A stretch of DNA of 64,000 nt from an uncultured Collinsella sp. (GCA_902470905.1 CABRIC010000002.1:1-64000); one strand, 5' to 3'. Positions 51,623-60,171 are shown, counted from the stretch's first letter. The notes: generated by a model from the sequence alone, not told the origin. Made by a program: numbers and translations.

Positions 51623-52125
51623 TGCTTGCCCCTAAGCGTATTCTTCACCGCAAGGTGCAGCGTGGCTCCATGAAGGGCCAGGCCAAGGGTAATACCGAGC
51701 TGCATTTCGGCGAGTTTGGTATCCAGGCTCTCGAGGCCCATTGGATTACCAACCGTCAGATCGAGGCCGCTCGTATTGCCATGACCCGCTACATGAAGCG
51801 TGGCGGTCGTGTCTACATCACGATCTTCCCCGATAAGCCCATCACCAAGAAGCCTGCCGAGACTCGCATGGGTTCTGGTAAGGGTAACCCCGAGGAGTGG
51901 GTGGCCGTCGTCAAGCCCGGCCGCATCATGTTCGAGGTCAAGGGCGTGCCCGAGGAGGTCGCTCGCGAGGCTCTGCGTCTTGCACAGCACAAGCTTCCCA
52001 TCAAGACCAAGATTGTTGCTGCTAAGAACGCTGAGCAGCGCATCGAGAAGGAGATGGCTGAGGAGGCCGCTCTCGAGGCCAAGTGGGCTGCTGAGGACGC
52101 CGCCGCCGCCAAGGAGGAGAACTAA
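51622..52125 (+). CDS. rplP: 50S ribosomal protein L16, C-terminally extended
   Basis: A 167-residue L16 against the usual 136-145. The core [20 protein letters not shown] and [20 protein letters not shown] through LPIKTKIV is normal. About 30 extra residues follow, an Ala/Glu-rich likely helix ([20 protein letters not shown]). It starts with GTG overlapping the rpsC stop by one base, and its own stop overlaps the rpmC ATG. Confidence 0.95.
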   Translation: MLAPKRILHRKVQRGSMKGQAKGNTELHFGEFGIQALEAHWITNRQIEAARIAMTRYMKRGGRVYITIFPDKPITKKPAETRMGSGKGNPEEWVAVVKPGRIMFEVKGVPEEVAREALRLAQHKLPIKTKIVAAKNAEQRIEKEMAEEAALEAKWAAEDAAAAKEEN

Positions 52126-52340
52126 TGAAGCCCGCAGAGATTCGTGAGCTCTCGGACGCTCAGCTCGTTGAGAAGCTGAAGGAAATGCGCGCCGAGCTCT
52201 TTAACCTTCGTTTCCAGATGGCCACCAGCCAGCTGGACAACACCGCTCGCGTCAACACCGTGAAGAAGGACATCGCTCGCGTCCTCACGGAGCAGCGCGC
52301 CCGTGAGATCGCAGCGGAGAAGTCCGCTGTCGCCGAGTAG
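52125..52340 (+). CDS. rpmC: 50S ribosomal protein L29
   Basis: A 71-residue two-helix L29 with [20 protein letters not shown] and FQMATSQLDNTARVNTVKKD. The start codon overlaps the rplP stop (TAATG). Confidence 0.96.
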   Translation: MKPAEIRELSDAQLVEKLKEMRAELFNLRFQMATSQLDNTARVNTVKKDIARVLTEQRAREIAAEKSAVAE

Positions 52341-52356
52341 GACCTAAGGAGAGAAC

Positions 52357-52617
52357 ATGACTGATTCGCGTAACTCGCGTAAGGTCCGTACGGGTGTCGT
52401 TACCTCCGTCTCCGGTGCCAAGACCATTGTTGTCACCATCACCGAGCGCAAGCGTCACCCCAAGTACGGCAAGATGATGACCAGCTCCAAGAAGCTGCAC
52501 GCTCACGACGAGGAGTGCACGGCTGGCGTGGGCGACACTGTCCGCGTTATGGAGACCCGTCCTATGTCCAAGATGAAGCGTTGGCGCCTCATCGAGGTCG
52601 TCGAGCGCGCTAAATAA
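52357..52617 (+). CDS. rpsQ: 30S ribosomal protein S17
   Basis: An 86-residue S17 with RKVRTGVVTSVSGAKTIVV, ERKRHPKYGKMM and GDTVRVMETRPMSKMKRWRL. AAGGAGAGAAC precedes the ATG. A 118-bp structured gap follows before rplN. Confidence 0.96.
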   Translation: MTDSRNSRKVRTGVVTSVSGAKTIVVTITERKRHPKYGKMMTSSKKLHAHDEECTAGVGDTVRVMETRPMSKMKRWRLIEVVERAK

Positions 52618-52644
52618 GCAGTCGCTCTTACGACTTGTACGTTT

Positions 52645-52710
52645 CCGAAGATGTGCGTATGCCTGGTTTGCATACCACAGGCCGTCTAAAGGCTGCGCAC
52701 CTCTCTTCGG
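52645..52710 (+). ncRNA. Three-way-junction leader ahead of rplN
   Basis: P1 is CCGAAGA (52645-52651) with TCTTCGG (52704-52710), continued by GTGCG (52653-52657) with CGCAC (52696-52700). P2 is TATGC-ctggttt-GCATA (52658-52674). P3 is CAGGCC-gtctaaa-GGCTG (52678-52695, one bulge). The ribosome site of rplN lies 10 nt after P1. I do not recognise this as a known ribosomal leader family. Confidence 0.7.
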
Positions 52711-52735
52711 TTCTTAGTTCGGAGGAACATCTACC

Positions 52736-53104
52736 ATGATTCAGATGCAAACCATGCTGAACGTCGCCGACAACTCCGGCGCTCGCAAGATTCGCTGCAT
52801 CAAGGTGCTTGGCGGTTCCAAGCGTCGTTATGCAGGCATCGGCGATGTGTTCATCGGTGCTGTCCAGGAGGCTACCCCTGGCGCCAACGTCAAGAAGAAG
52901 GACGTTGTCCGTTGCGTCGTCGTTCGCACCGTTAAGGAGATCCGCCGCAAGGATGGCTCCTACATTCGCTTTGATGAGAACGCCTGCGTTGTCATCAACA
53001 ACGATGGTTCGCCCGTCGGCACCCGTATCTTCGGGCCTGTCGCTCGCGAGCTTCGTGACAAGAAGTACATGAAGATCGTCTCGCTCGCTCCCGAGACCCT
53101 GTAG
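52736..53104 (+). CDS. rplN: 50S ribosomal protein L14
   Basis: A 122-residue L14 with [36 protein letters not shown] and [20 protein letters not shown]. It forms bridges to 16S rRNA. CGGAGGAAC precedes the ATG. It follows the structured leader and leads a two-gene unit with rplX. Confidence 0.97.
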   Translation: MIQMQTMLNVADNSGARKIRCIKVLGGSKRRYAGIGDVFIGAVQEATPGANVKKKDVVRCVVVRTVKEIRRKDGSYIRFDENACVVINNDGSPVGTRIFGPVARELRDKKYMKIVSLAPETL

Positions 53105-53117
53105 TTAGGGGAGATAT

Positions 53118-53423
53118 ATGTATATCAAGAAGGGCGATAAGGTCCAGGTTCTCTCTGGTAAGGATCGCGGCAAGCAGGGCGTTGTCCTGCGTGCTCTCCC
53201 CGCCGAGAACAAGGTCGTTGTCGAGGGCGTTTCGGTCGTCAAGAAGGCCGTCAAGCCCAACGCTGCCAACCAGCAGGGCGGCATCGTTTCGCAGGAGGCT
53301 CCCATCGACGCCTCCAACGTCAATCTCGTTTGCCCCGAGTGCGGTAAGGTTACCCGCGTCGGTCACGAGAAGGACGGCAAGAACAAGCTGCGCGTCTGCA
53401 AGAAGTGCGGCCACAAGTTCTAA
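53118..53423 (+). CDS. rplX: 50S ribosomal protein L24, zinc-type tail
   Basis: A 101-residue L24 with the KOW motif [20 protein letters not shown]. The C-terminus has [12 protein letters not shown] and CKKCGHKF, a four-cysteine probable zinc ribbon. It starts assembly of the 50S. Unusually, a strong terminator follows instead of rplE. Confidence 0.96.
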   Translation: MYIKKGDKVQVLSGKDRGKQGVVLRALPAENKVVVEGVSVVKKAVKPNAANQQGGIVSQEAPIDASNVNLVCPECGKVTRVGHEKDGKNKLRVCKKCGHKF

Positions 53424-53452
53424 GCTGCCCGCAACATCAAGTTGCTAGCAAA

Positions 53453-53485
53453 GGCCCGGATGCCCCACGGCACCCGGGCCTTTTT
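53453..53485 (+). terminator. Terminator after rplX
   Basis: GGCCCGGATGCC-CCAC-GGCACCCGGGCC forms a 12-bp stem (one mismatch), followed by TTTTT. It ends the spc block after two genes. Confidence 0.93.
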
Positions 53486-53493
53486 CTATCCCT

Positions 53494-53700
53494 ACTCATT
53501 GGGGACAGACTTAAATGAGTGTTTGCACTCATTGGGGACAGACTTAAATGACTAGTCGTTTGGGACGTTCTTAAACGACTAGCCTATCGGGACAGTCTTT
53601 AAATCAATATATCTGGTCATCTGGGATGGGCTTCAACGAAAGCGGCACTTAGGGACTTTCCCTAGGTGCCGGCACATAGGGACGTTCCCCAGGTGCCGGC
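53494..53700. repeat. Cluster of REP-like hairpins
   Basis: At least five hairpins are packed together: ACTCATT around GGGGACAGACTTA (53494-53520), TCATT around the same loop (53529-53551), CTAGTCGTTT around GGGACGTTCTT (53552-53582), CGGCACTTAGGGA (53643-53671) and GCCGGCAC around ATAGGGACGTTCCCCAG (53668-53700). Arms differ while loops are alike. Degenerate copies lie at 53590-53620 and 53700-53725. Confidence 0.85.
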
Positions 53701-53740
53701 AGTTTGGGACGGTCCTTTGATGTCTGATGCCCCCAGAGGG

Positions 53741-53992
53741 GTGAAGTAATACAGCCTGATCCGTCTTTTAGGGCTTTGCTGTTCCGCCCCTTTATGTTTC
53801 GCAAGGACTATCGCATGCGCATTTATGCGCATATCATTGCGCGATAATGCGTGTAACGGCGCAAACATGTGCAAATTATGGCTAAATAGTGATTGAAAAG
53901 CAAATAGACACGCAAATACAAGCAAATTCGCGCGCATTTGTGCGAATATAGGGCTGTTAGAAATGAAGAACCTTCGATGACTCAGGAGGCAC
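53741..53992 (+). promoter_or_regulatory. AT-richer control region before the oxidoreductase gene
   Basis: It contains TGCGCA-TTTA-TGCGCA (about 53816-53831) and repeated GCAAAT or GCAAAC units spaced at roughly 10-20 bp (53865-53930). These could be sites for the DeoR-family protein encoded two genes on. No gene is seen here. Confidence 0.4.
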
Positions 53993-55075
53993 ATGATGGC
54001 AGATTCCAAACAGGCTCCGCTCGACGCCGAGGCAGCCGCAAAGGCGGCGTTTGCCTCGGTCCAGGATCAGCCGTTCCCCGATGATATCTTTACGGCCCCT
54101 GAGCTTTGCTGGGCTGTGATCGGGTGCGGTGTTATCGCCAACCAGATGGCCCAGTCCCTCGCTCTGGCCGGCCGCAAGCTCGCGGGTGTTGCCAACCGTA
54201 CGCTGTCCAAGGCCCAGGCTTTTGCCGAGCAGTATGGCGTCGAGAAGGTGTACGAGACGGTTGAGGACCTCTACGCCGATCCGGATATCGACGCCGTCTA
54301 TATCACCACGCCGCACAACACGCATATCACCTACCTGCGAGCCGCTCTGGCAGCTGGCAAGCACGTGCTCTGCGAAAAGGCCATTACCCTCAACTCTGCC
54401 GAGCTCGACGAGGCCCGTGCCATCGCCGACGAGCACAACGTGGTCCTTATGGATGCCACCACGGTGCTCCACATGCCGCTGTATCAGGAGCTGCGCCGTC
54501 GCATGGATGCGGGCGACTTTGGCCGCATGAACCTCGCCCAGCTCAACTTTGGCAGCTATAAGGAGTACGGCGACCTGACCAACCGCTTCTTCAACCGCAG
54601 TCTTGCCGGCGGCGCCATGCTCGACATTGGCGTGTATGCCCTGTCCGTCATGCGCCTGTTTATGGCCAGCCAGCCAGCCGAGGTCGTGTCTCTGGGCAAT
54701 ACCTGCGAGACTGGCGTTGACGTCGCGGGTGGCATTGTCTGCCGCAATGCTGAGCAGCAGCTGGGCGTTGTGAGCCTTACGCTCCACTCCAAGCAGCCCA
54801 AGCGCTCGGTCATCAGCTTCGACAAGTGCTATATCGAGGTCAACGAGTACCCGCGCGCCGACCATGCGACCATCGTGTGGACTGCGGACGGGCACCGTGA
54901 GGAGGTCCACGCCGGCACCGAGGCATACGCTCTGTGCTACGAGATGGCCGACCTGGAGAAGGCCGTTGCCGGCGATGATTCGAAGCGCGAGCTTCTGGGC
55001 TATGCTTCCGATGTTATGGAGCTGATGACCAAGCTCCGTGCCGACTGGGGAGTCGTGTACCCCGAGGAGGAGTAA
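53993..55075 (+). CDS. Gfo/Idh/MocA-family oxidoreductase
   Basis: A 360-residue NAD(P)-dependent sugar or polyol dehydrogenase. The Rossmann start is AVIGCGVIANQMAQSLALAG (about 41-60), then YITTPHNTHITYLRAALAAG and the family CEKAITLN (EKP-like) motif. The C-terminal alpha/beta domain includes GGAMLDIGVYAL. A 35-residue N-terminal extension precedes the fold. Tandem ATGs at 53993 and 53996 follow AGGAGG. Only 3 bp separate it from the DeoR gene, so they form an operon. The substrate is not known. Confidence 0.88.
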   Translation: MMADSKQAPLDAEAAAKAAFASVQDQPFPDDIFTAPELCWAVIGCGVIANQMAQSLALAGRKLAGVANRTLSKAQAFAEQYGVEKVYETVEDLYADPDIDAVYITTPHNTHITYLRAALAAGKHVLCEKAITLNSAELDEARAIADEHNVVLMDATTVLHMPLYQELRRRMDAGDFGRMNLAQLNFGSYKEYGDLTNRFFNRSLAGGAMLDIGVYALSVMRLFMASQPAEVVSLGNTCETGVDVAGGIVCRNAEQQLGVVSLTLHSKQPKRSVISFDKCYIEVNEYPRADHATIVWTADGHREEVHAGTEAYALCYEMADLEKAVAGDDSKRELLGYASDVMELMTKLRADWGVVYPEEE

Positions 55076-55078
55076 GCG

Positions 55079-55825
55079 ATGCTTGCGGAAGATAGGCTCA
55101 ACGCGATCGTGTCGATGGTGCAGCAGGCCGGCTCGGTTACCGTGCCGGAGCTTGCTGAAGCCCTGGGCGTGACGGCGTCCACCATTCGCCGTGACTTGCA
55201 AGCGCTCGACCGCGCGCACCGTATTGCCAAGGTACACGGAGGCGCGACAAGTCTGGAGCGCGCGCACGTGACGCGTGACCTGACGATCGGCGAGCGCAGT
55301 GATCTCCATAACGATGACAAGGAGCGCATCTGCGCCCGTGCCGCGGCCTTGGTGGAGCCCGAGAGCTTTGTGTATATCGATTCGGGATCGACGACGCTTA
55401 AGCTCATCGAGCATCTTCCGCGCCTTGAGGGCGTCACCTATGTGACTGATTCCGTGCTTCACGCTCAGCACCTCGCCTTGCGCGGCATGCGCACCGTTGT
55501 GCTTGGCGGCGAGCTCAAGCCCGAGACCGAGGCGCTCGTCGGTCCCGATGCCTTGGCAACTCTGGACCGCTATAACTTCAACTGCGGCTTTTGGGGTTCC
55601 AATGGCATCGCCGCCGAGCAAGGTCTCACCACACCGGATATCGAGGAAGCGCAGGTCAAGCGTGTCTCGATGCGCCATACCGCCAAACGCTTCGTAATCT
55701 CGGACGCCAGCAAATTTGGCATGGTGGCGCCCGTCAAGTTCGCGGACTTTCGTGATGCAACGATCATCACTGCGGGCGAGGTACCCGCCAAGTACCAGTC
55801 GATGGACAACGTCATCACGGTCTAG
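55079..55825 (+). CDS. DeoR/GlpR-family regulator
   Basis: A 248-residue regulator with an N-terminal helix-turn-helix (residues 1-57; SVTVPELAEALGVTASTIRR followed by DLQALDR) and a C-terminal sugar-phosphate sensor domain (YIDSGSTTLKLIEHLP, VVLGGELKPETEALVGP). It probably regulates its own operon with the oxidoreductase. Confidence 0.9.
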   Translation: MLAEDRLNAIVSMVQQAGSVTVPELAEALGVTASTIRRDLQALDRAHRIAKVHGGATSLERAHVTRDLTIGERSDLHNDDKERICARAAALVEPESFVYIDSGSTTLKLIEHLPRLEGVTYVTDSVLHAQHLALRGMRTVVLGGELKPETEALVGPDALATLDRYNFNCGFWGSNGIAAEQGLTTPDIEEAQVKRVSMRHTAKRFVISDASKFGMVAPVKFADFRDATIITAGEVPAKYQSMDNVITV

Positions 55826-55843
55826 CGATGGGACAAGGCCAAA

Positions 55844-55878
55844 ACCACCACAAAGGTGCCTGTCCCCATTGTGGTGGT
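55844..55878. repeat. REP-like hairpin, copy 1 of a pair
   Basis: ACCACCACAA and TTGTGGTGGT enclose AGGTGCCTGTCCCCA, the complement of a GGGGACAG loop. An identical 35-bp copy is at 56134-56168. Confidence 0.85.
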
Positions 55879-55911
55879 CACTAACGAAAACCGAGTAGTT
55901 TTCTCAATAGA

Positions 55912-55946
55912 AAAGCGGCAACGTCCATTACGGGCATTGCCGCTTT
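55912..55946. terminator. Probable terminator after the DeoR gene
   Basis: AAAGCGGCAA (55912-55921) and TTGCCGCTTT (55937-55946) form a perfect 10-bp stem with a 15-nt loop and short T and A tracts at the ends, possibly bidirectional. Confidence 0.6.
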
Positions 55947-56043
55947 CGTTGTCTGCCGGTTTTGTCCAAGTCTGTAACATCTGGGACCGATTTTGCCGAG
56001 TTATTGTTACAGATTGAGATTTTCCCTTAAGGGGGATTCGAAT

Positions 56044-56100
56044 GTCTCGATCTGTAACAGATAGACCGGAAAAAGGGTTCTAACTGTTACGGATCGAGAC
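56044..56100. repeat. CTGTAACAG inverted repeat cluster
   Basis: GTCTCGATCTGTAACAG (56044-56060) and CTGTTACGGATCGAGAC (56084-56100) pair at 16 of 17 positions. Further CTGTAACA or TGTTACAG units lie at about 55971 and 56006, giving a nested array. No gene is present in 55947-56133. Confidence 0.7.
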
Positions 56101-56133
56101 GTTTTGGGATCGCGGCTGAGCCATTGCGGCAAA

Positions 56134-56168
56134 ACCACCACAAAGGTGCCTGTCCCCATTGTGGTGGT
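56134..56168. repeat. REP-like hairpin, copy 2 of a pair
   Basis: This copy is identical to 55844-55878 and ends one base before the stop codon of the pseudouridine synthase gene on the minus strand. It may assist termination of that gene. Confidence 0.85.
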
Positions 56169-56828
56169 TTAGGGCTCCCAGGGGCAGGGGGCTTCGATGT
56201 GGATGTGCTCACCGGTTACGGGATGCGTGAAGGACACGCTGTGGGCATGGAGCATGAGGCCGCAAGGACGCGGCGTGCCGTACAGGTCGTCGCCGACCAG
56301 GGGGTGATGCTCGCTGGCCAGATGCACGCGGATTTGATGCTTACGGCCGGTGAGCAGCTCGACATCGATATACGAGCGCGTGGGCAGGCCACGACGGCTC
56401 TTAAGACGCTTGAGCACCTTCACGCGCGTTTGAGACGGCTTGCCGCTGGCGCCGACGCGCATCTTGCGGCTGTCGTGGCGATTGCGGGCGATGGGCTTGT
56501 CGATGAGCTTTTCGTTCCAGTCGATCTTGCCCTCGGCGAGCGCCAGATAGTGCTTTTCGAAAGCGTGGTCGATGACCATCTGGTCAAAGGCGGGCTGCGT
56601 CTGCTTGTCGAGCGAGAACAACACCACGCCGGTGGTGTCCCGGTCCAGGCGGTTAAGCGGCTGCATGTCGGTCGCGGCAAAGCCGTCGCCCATCGCCAGC
56701 AGCAGGTCGCTGGCGTAGTCGGTGAGCGTGCGCTCGCCGGTGCCGTCGCCGTGGACGATCATGCCGGCGGGCTTGTCGATGGCCATGAGCCAGGCGTCGC
56801 AGTAGAGGACTTGAGGTTCTTCGTTCAC
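56169..56828 (-). CDS. RluA-family RNA pseudouridine synthase
   Basis: A 219-residue synthase with the catalytic Asp in LNRLDRDTTGVVLFS, plus DKPAGMIVH, ALAEGKIDW and GRKHQIRVHLASEHHPLVGD. It has no N-terminal S4 domain, so it is closer to RluA or TruC than RluD in layout. The rRNA or tRNA target is not readable. It lies 15 bp downstream of the U32 gene on the same strand, so the two RNA-modification-type genes are likely cotranscribed. Confidence 0.9.
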   Translation of the reverse strand: MNEEPQVLYCDAWLMAIDKPAGMIVHGDGTGERTLTDYASDLLLAMGDGFAATDMQPLNRLDRDTTGVVLFSLDKQTQPAFDQMVIDHAFEKHYLALAEGKIDWNEKLIDKPIARNRHDSRKMRVGASGKPSQTRVKVLKRLKSRRGLPTRSYIDVELLTGRKHQIRVHLASEHHPLVGDDLYGTPRPCGLMLHAHSVSFTHPVTGEHIHIEAPCPWEP

Positions 56829-56843
56829 GTGTAAGCCTTTCGG

Positions 56844-59336
56844 TTAGCTGATTCCCACAAACATGCAGCCCGAGGTCGCCCCGCGCAGGCGGGCGGCGGG
56901 CTTGCGGCCGGCATGCGCTGCTTCGACGGCACGACGGACGCGGGCGACGGCACGATCCACCTCATCCGCCTCGAGCAGCGTTCCGTCCACCATGAGACGA
57001 CGCACGCCGGCGTCGAGCAGCTGAGGAACCTGCGGCGTAAGGTCGATGGGATAAGCATCGTACAGGCGAGAGCGGCCGTGGATGTCGGTGCGAACGGGCA
57101 TGACCTTTCCGTCGATATTCTTGAGCGAGAGCTTGCGGGCACGCAGGCGGCAGTTGGCGCAATCGTGGATGCAGCCGTTGGCAACCTGCAGAATGCAGTG
57201 TTCGCTCGTCATAACGCGCGGACGGCCGAAAACGGTGATGCCCAGAGCCGCGGGCGCGGCGGCGCCGAGCGAGGCAATCTCGTCGAGCGTGATCTCGGGC
57301 GAGAGCCAAAATGCGCCGGCTCCGCGCTCGGCAAGCGCCTCCATGCAGGGTATGTTGTGCACCGGCAGGCAAGAGCGAATCTCGGCCGTGGCGCCGGCAT
57401 GCGCGGCTACGGCGAGCTCGGAGATATTGCCGACGGCGACGGTGGCTCCGGCATTGATCCAAGGATCGACGCGCTCGTGGTCGACGGCGCGGCAGACCTC
57501 GTCGAGTACGGGCACGATACCCTGCTCAACTGCATCGGCAGGGGAGAGTCCGACAGCCTCGAGCGCGTCGGTGGTCATATAGATGCGCGCGGCGCCCTCG
57601 GCGCGAGCCGCCTCGACGGCTTCGAGCGTGGTGACGGCGGCGCAGATCTGCGGCTCATCGCGGTAATGCTCGGGCATGGCGCGCGTACATTTGTCGAGCA
57701 ACGGAATCTCGAGCGTTTTCGCGCGCTCATCATACGGTGCCAGAATGGCCTCCTCGAGCGCCTTGCAGGCGGCAGCGCGCACCTTGTGCACAGCGGAGAA
57801 CCCCATGCCGCAGCCCTCATCGAGCGTCACATCAAAGCTCGCAGCCTCAAAGGGCGAGGAGCCCATGCGGCCCACATGCTCAACCAGGTCTGCCGCCTCG
57901 ACGGCGCGGGTCTTGGCGGCCTCGACGGTGAAGCCCGTGGCGGTGGCCGTAAGCGATGGGTCGTCGCAGCAAGTAAGCGTGACGGCAAACGGTTCACCCA
58001 AACGTGCCACGACGGTTACATCCACGGCGCGGCGGCGCAGCACATCGCGTTTGAGCGCGGCGCCGGCGGCATCGATGGCGCGCTGGCTGCGGATGACGCG
58101 CACGCGGCAGCCCTCGGGCATGCTGCGGGGCACGCGACACTCGATGATGTCACCGGCGGCGGCATCATCGGTAGCGATAGTGGTTAGGAACTGGTCGAAC
58201 TCGTCATCGTGGCGAAGTTCCAACAAGTCGCCCTTGCCCACGGGCTCAAACAGCTCAATGCGGGCGATGGCGGCGCGGCGACGGCGGTCGTCGGGCTTGA
58301 GGCCGCGCACATCGCGGTTGGCCGGGCGGCTGCCCAGCACCGTGCCCACGATCTGGCCGCGGTTGTTGGAACGCTCATAGCTCATCATCTCGTCGCCCGA
58401 GGTGCCGTCCTGATAGGCGTGCGTAAAGTCGCGGTTGAAGCAGCGCTTGAGCTGGCGCTGGCGGGCGGCGTCCTCGTCCTTATCTACGGCGACCCCGGCC
58501 AGCATGTCATCGATCTGATGACGATACACATCAACGATGGAGTACACGTAATCGGGCGCCTTCATGCGGCCCTCGAGCTTGAGCGACGCGGCGCCGGCGT
58601 CATACAGACGGCGAACAAGCTGTGAGGTGTTGGTGTCACGCGGGCATAGAGCGCGCTCGCGACCGGCAGGGGAGAGCGCGCGGCCGTTCTCGTCGATCAG
58701 CTCGTAGGGCAGGCGGCAGGGCTGAGCGCACATGCCGCGGTTGGCCGAGCGGCCCGCCATGGCAAAGCTCGAAAGCAGGCACAGGCCCGAGTAGCAAAAG
58801 CAGATGGCGCCATGGCTAAAGACCTCCAGGTCAACGTCGGGCGCGGCATCGTGAATGGCGGCAATCTCGTCGATGGAGAGCTCGCGCGAGAGGGTCACGC
58901 GGTCGGCGCCCTGCTCGCGGCACCAGATAGTCCCACGGTCATCGTGGATGTTCGCTTGGGTCGAGATATGTGTCTCGATGCCGGGCATGGTGCGTTTGAC
59001 CTCAAAGAACAGGCCCCAGTCCTGGATAATGAAGGCATCGGCGCCCAGCGTGGAGCAGCGATGGATAAGTTGCAGCGCATCGCCCATCTCGGACTGCTTG
59101 ATGACGATGTTGACCGTGACGTAGACGCGCGACCCGGCTAGATGCGCGGCGCGGCAGGCTTGCTCAAAGGCCTCGTCGGTAAAGTTGGTGGCCTTGCGGC
59201 GGGCGTTGAAGCTGCCCATGCCGCAGTAGATGGCGTCTGCCCCGGCGGCGAGTGCGGCGGCAAAGGGCTCGGGCCCTCCGGCGGGCGCCAAGAGCTCGGG
59301 TCTGCGGTTGGTGGTTCGACTGGCGGTTGCGGTCAT
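56844..59336 (-). CDS. Peptidase U32 family protein (RlhA/TrhP-like)
   Basis: An 830-residue protein with LLAPAGGPEPFAAALAAGAD at the N-terminus and the U32 signature EVFSHGAICFCYSGLCLLS, then RGMCAQPCRLPYEL. A DUF3656-like middle and a second cysteine-bearing segment (CILQVANGCIHDCANCRLRA) follow. E. coli relatives RlhA and TrhP hydroxylate 23S rRNA C2501 and tRNA U34, so RNA hydroxylation is more likely than proteolysis. The neighbouring pseudouridine synthase supports that view. The minus-strand start is preceded by GAAAGGCAGGAT. Confidence 0.88.
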   Translation of the reverse strand: MTATASRTTNRRPELLAPAGGPEPFAAALAAGADAIYCGMGSFNARRKATNFTDEAFEQACRAAHLAGSRVYVTVNIVIKQSEMGDALQLIHRCSTLGADAFIIQDWGLFFEVKRTMPGIETHISTQANIHDDRGTIWCREQGADRVTLSRELSIDEIAAIHDAAPDVDLEVFSHGAICFCYSGLCLLSSFAMAGRSANRGMCAQPCRLPYELIDENGRALSPAGRERALCPRDTNTSQLVRRLYDAGAASLKLEGRMKAPDYVYSIVDVYRHQIDDMLAGVAVDKDEDAARQRQLKRCFNRDFTHAYQDGTSGDEMMSYERSNNRGQIVGTVLGSRPANRDVRGLKPDDRRRRAAIARIELFEPVGKGDLLELRHDDEFDQFLTTIATDDAAAGDIIECRVPRSMPEGCRVRVIRSQRAIDAAGAALKRDVLRRRAVDVTVVARLGEPFAVTLTCCDDPSLTATATGFTVEAAKTRAVEAADLVEHVGRMGSSPFEAASFDVTLDEGCGMGFSAVHKVRAAACKALEEAILAPYDERAKTLEIPLLDKCTRAMPEHYRDEPQICAAVTTLEAVEAARAEGAARIYMTTDALEAVGLSPADAVEQGIVPVLDEVCRAVDHERVDPWINAGATVAVGNISELAVAAHAGATAEIRSCLPVHNIPCMEALAERGAGAFWLSPEITLDEIASLGAAAPAALGITVFGRPRVMTSEHCILQVANGCIHDCANCRLRARKLSLKNIDGKVMPVRTDIHGRSRLYDAYPIDLTPQVPQLLDAGVRRLMVDGTLLEADEVDRAVARVRRAVEAAHAGRKPAARLRGATSGCMFVGIS

Positions 59337-59442
59337 ATCCTGCCTTTCAAAATGCTCAGATACTCAAAAGTATAGTGATGCTGTTGCGGCGGACGAGCCC
59401 TGTGGCCCAAGCAGGATAAAGTCTTCAGCAGCCCTTGCAGCA

Positions 59443-59514
59443 AAAATGATCTGTTTCCCTCCGTTCCCTATGAATCACCTGATCCGATGGGAACGGAGGG
59501 AAACAGATCATTTT
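59443..59514. repeat. Perfect 26-bp inverted repeat
   Basis: The arms 59443-59468 (AAAATGATCTGTTTCCCTCC onward) and 59489-59514 pair without mismatch around a 20-nt loop. A half copy with CCG for CTG lies at 60172-60198. The rest of 59375-59714 holds no gene. ACCGTTGGGCGATAAAAT at 59556-59573 is repeated at 18585-18602 before galU. Confidence 0.85.
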
Positions 59515-59714
59515 GAGCTTCACCGTCCGTTCGTGCCGTTCAGCGGCCGACAGGCACCGTTGGGCGATAAAATATTCTCGCAACGTGATAATAATCTTGC
59601 ATCGCGCGGAAACCTTGAGTACTATCCCAAATCAAGCGCGGTGTTCAGACCGAATTGTGCCTCCCGGTGCGAACGCCGCGCTCACGCTCTCTATCTGATC
59701 GTAAGGAGAAAAAC

Positions 59715-60092
59715 ATGAGCAAGACCGTCGTGTCTTCCGATAACGCACCCGCAGCCATCGGCCCGTATTCCCCCGGTATCCAGACCGGCAACATGGTGTT
59801 CCTGTCCGGCCAGCTGGGCATCGACCCCGCAACTGGCAAGATGCCCGAGGGCGTCGAGGCCCAGGCTAAGCAGTCCCTTGCTAACGTCGAGGCTTTGCTG
59901 ACCGCTGCCGGCGCCACCTTTGCCGATGTCGTCAAGACCACGGTCTACCTGGCCGACATCGCCGACTTCGCTGCCGTGAACGAGATCTACGCTTCCAAGT
60001 TCGAGGCTCCGTTCCCCGCGCGCAGCGCTTTCCAGGTTGCCGCCCTTCCGGCCGGCGGTCTGGTCGAGATCGAGGTCGTCGCCGCTCTCTAA
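59715..60092 (+). CDS. ridA: RidA-family reactive enamine/imine deaminase
   Basis: A 125-residue YjgF/RidA protein with AIGPYSPGIQTGNMVFLSGQ, GVEAQAKQSLANVEALL and the catalytic Arg in PFPARSAFQVAALP. It destroys 2-aminoacrylate and related intermediates made by PLP enzymes. ATG at 59715 follows AAGGAGAAAAAC. Confidence 0.94.
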   Translation: MSKTVVSSDNAPAAIGPYSPGIQTGNMVFLSGQLGIDPATGKMPEGVEAQAKQSLANVEALLTAAGATFADVVKTTVYLADIADFAAVNEIYASKFEAPFPARSAFQVAALPAGGLVEIEVVAAL

Positions 60093-60126
60093 GGCGTTGG
60101 CAACAACTAAACATGACATGTAAAAA

Positions 60127-60156
60127 GACCCTGCAGTACGAGCTGCAGGGTCTTTT
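60127..60156 (+). terminator. ridA terminator
   Basis: GACCCTGCAG and CTGCAGGGTC form a perfect 10-bp stem with a 6-nt loop, followed by TTTT. Confidence 0.92.
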
Positions 60157-60171
60157 GTCAAGCGATGCGAC

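Noticed and set aside
53494..53700. CRISPR-like tandem repeats
   Set aside because: The units differ in arm sequence, overlap each other and have no regular spacers; they are hairpin elements.
53993..54100. Signal peptide on the Gfo/Idh/MocA protein
   Set aside because: The N-terminal 35 residues are polar and acidic without a hydrophobic core.
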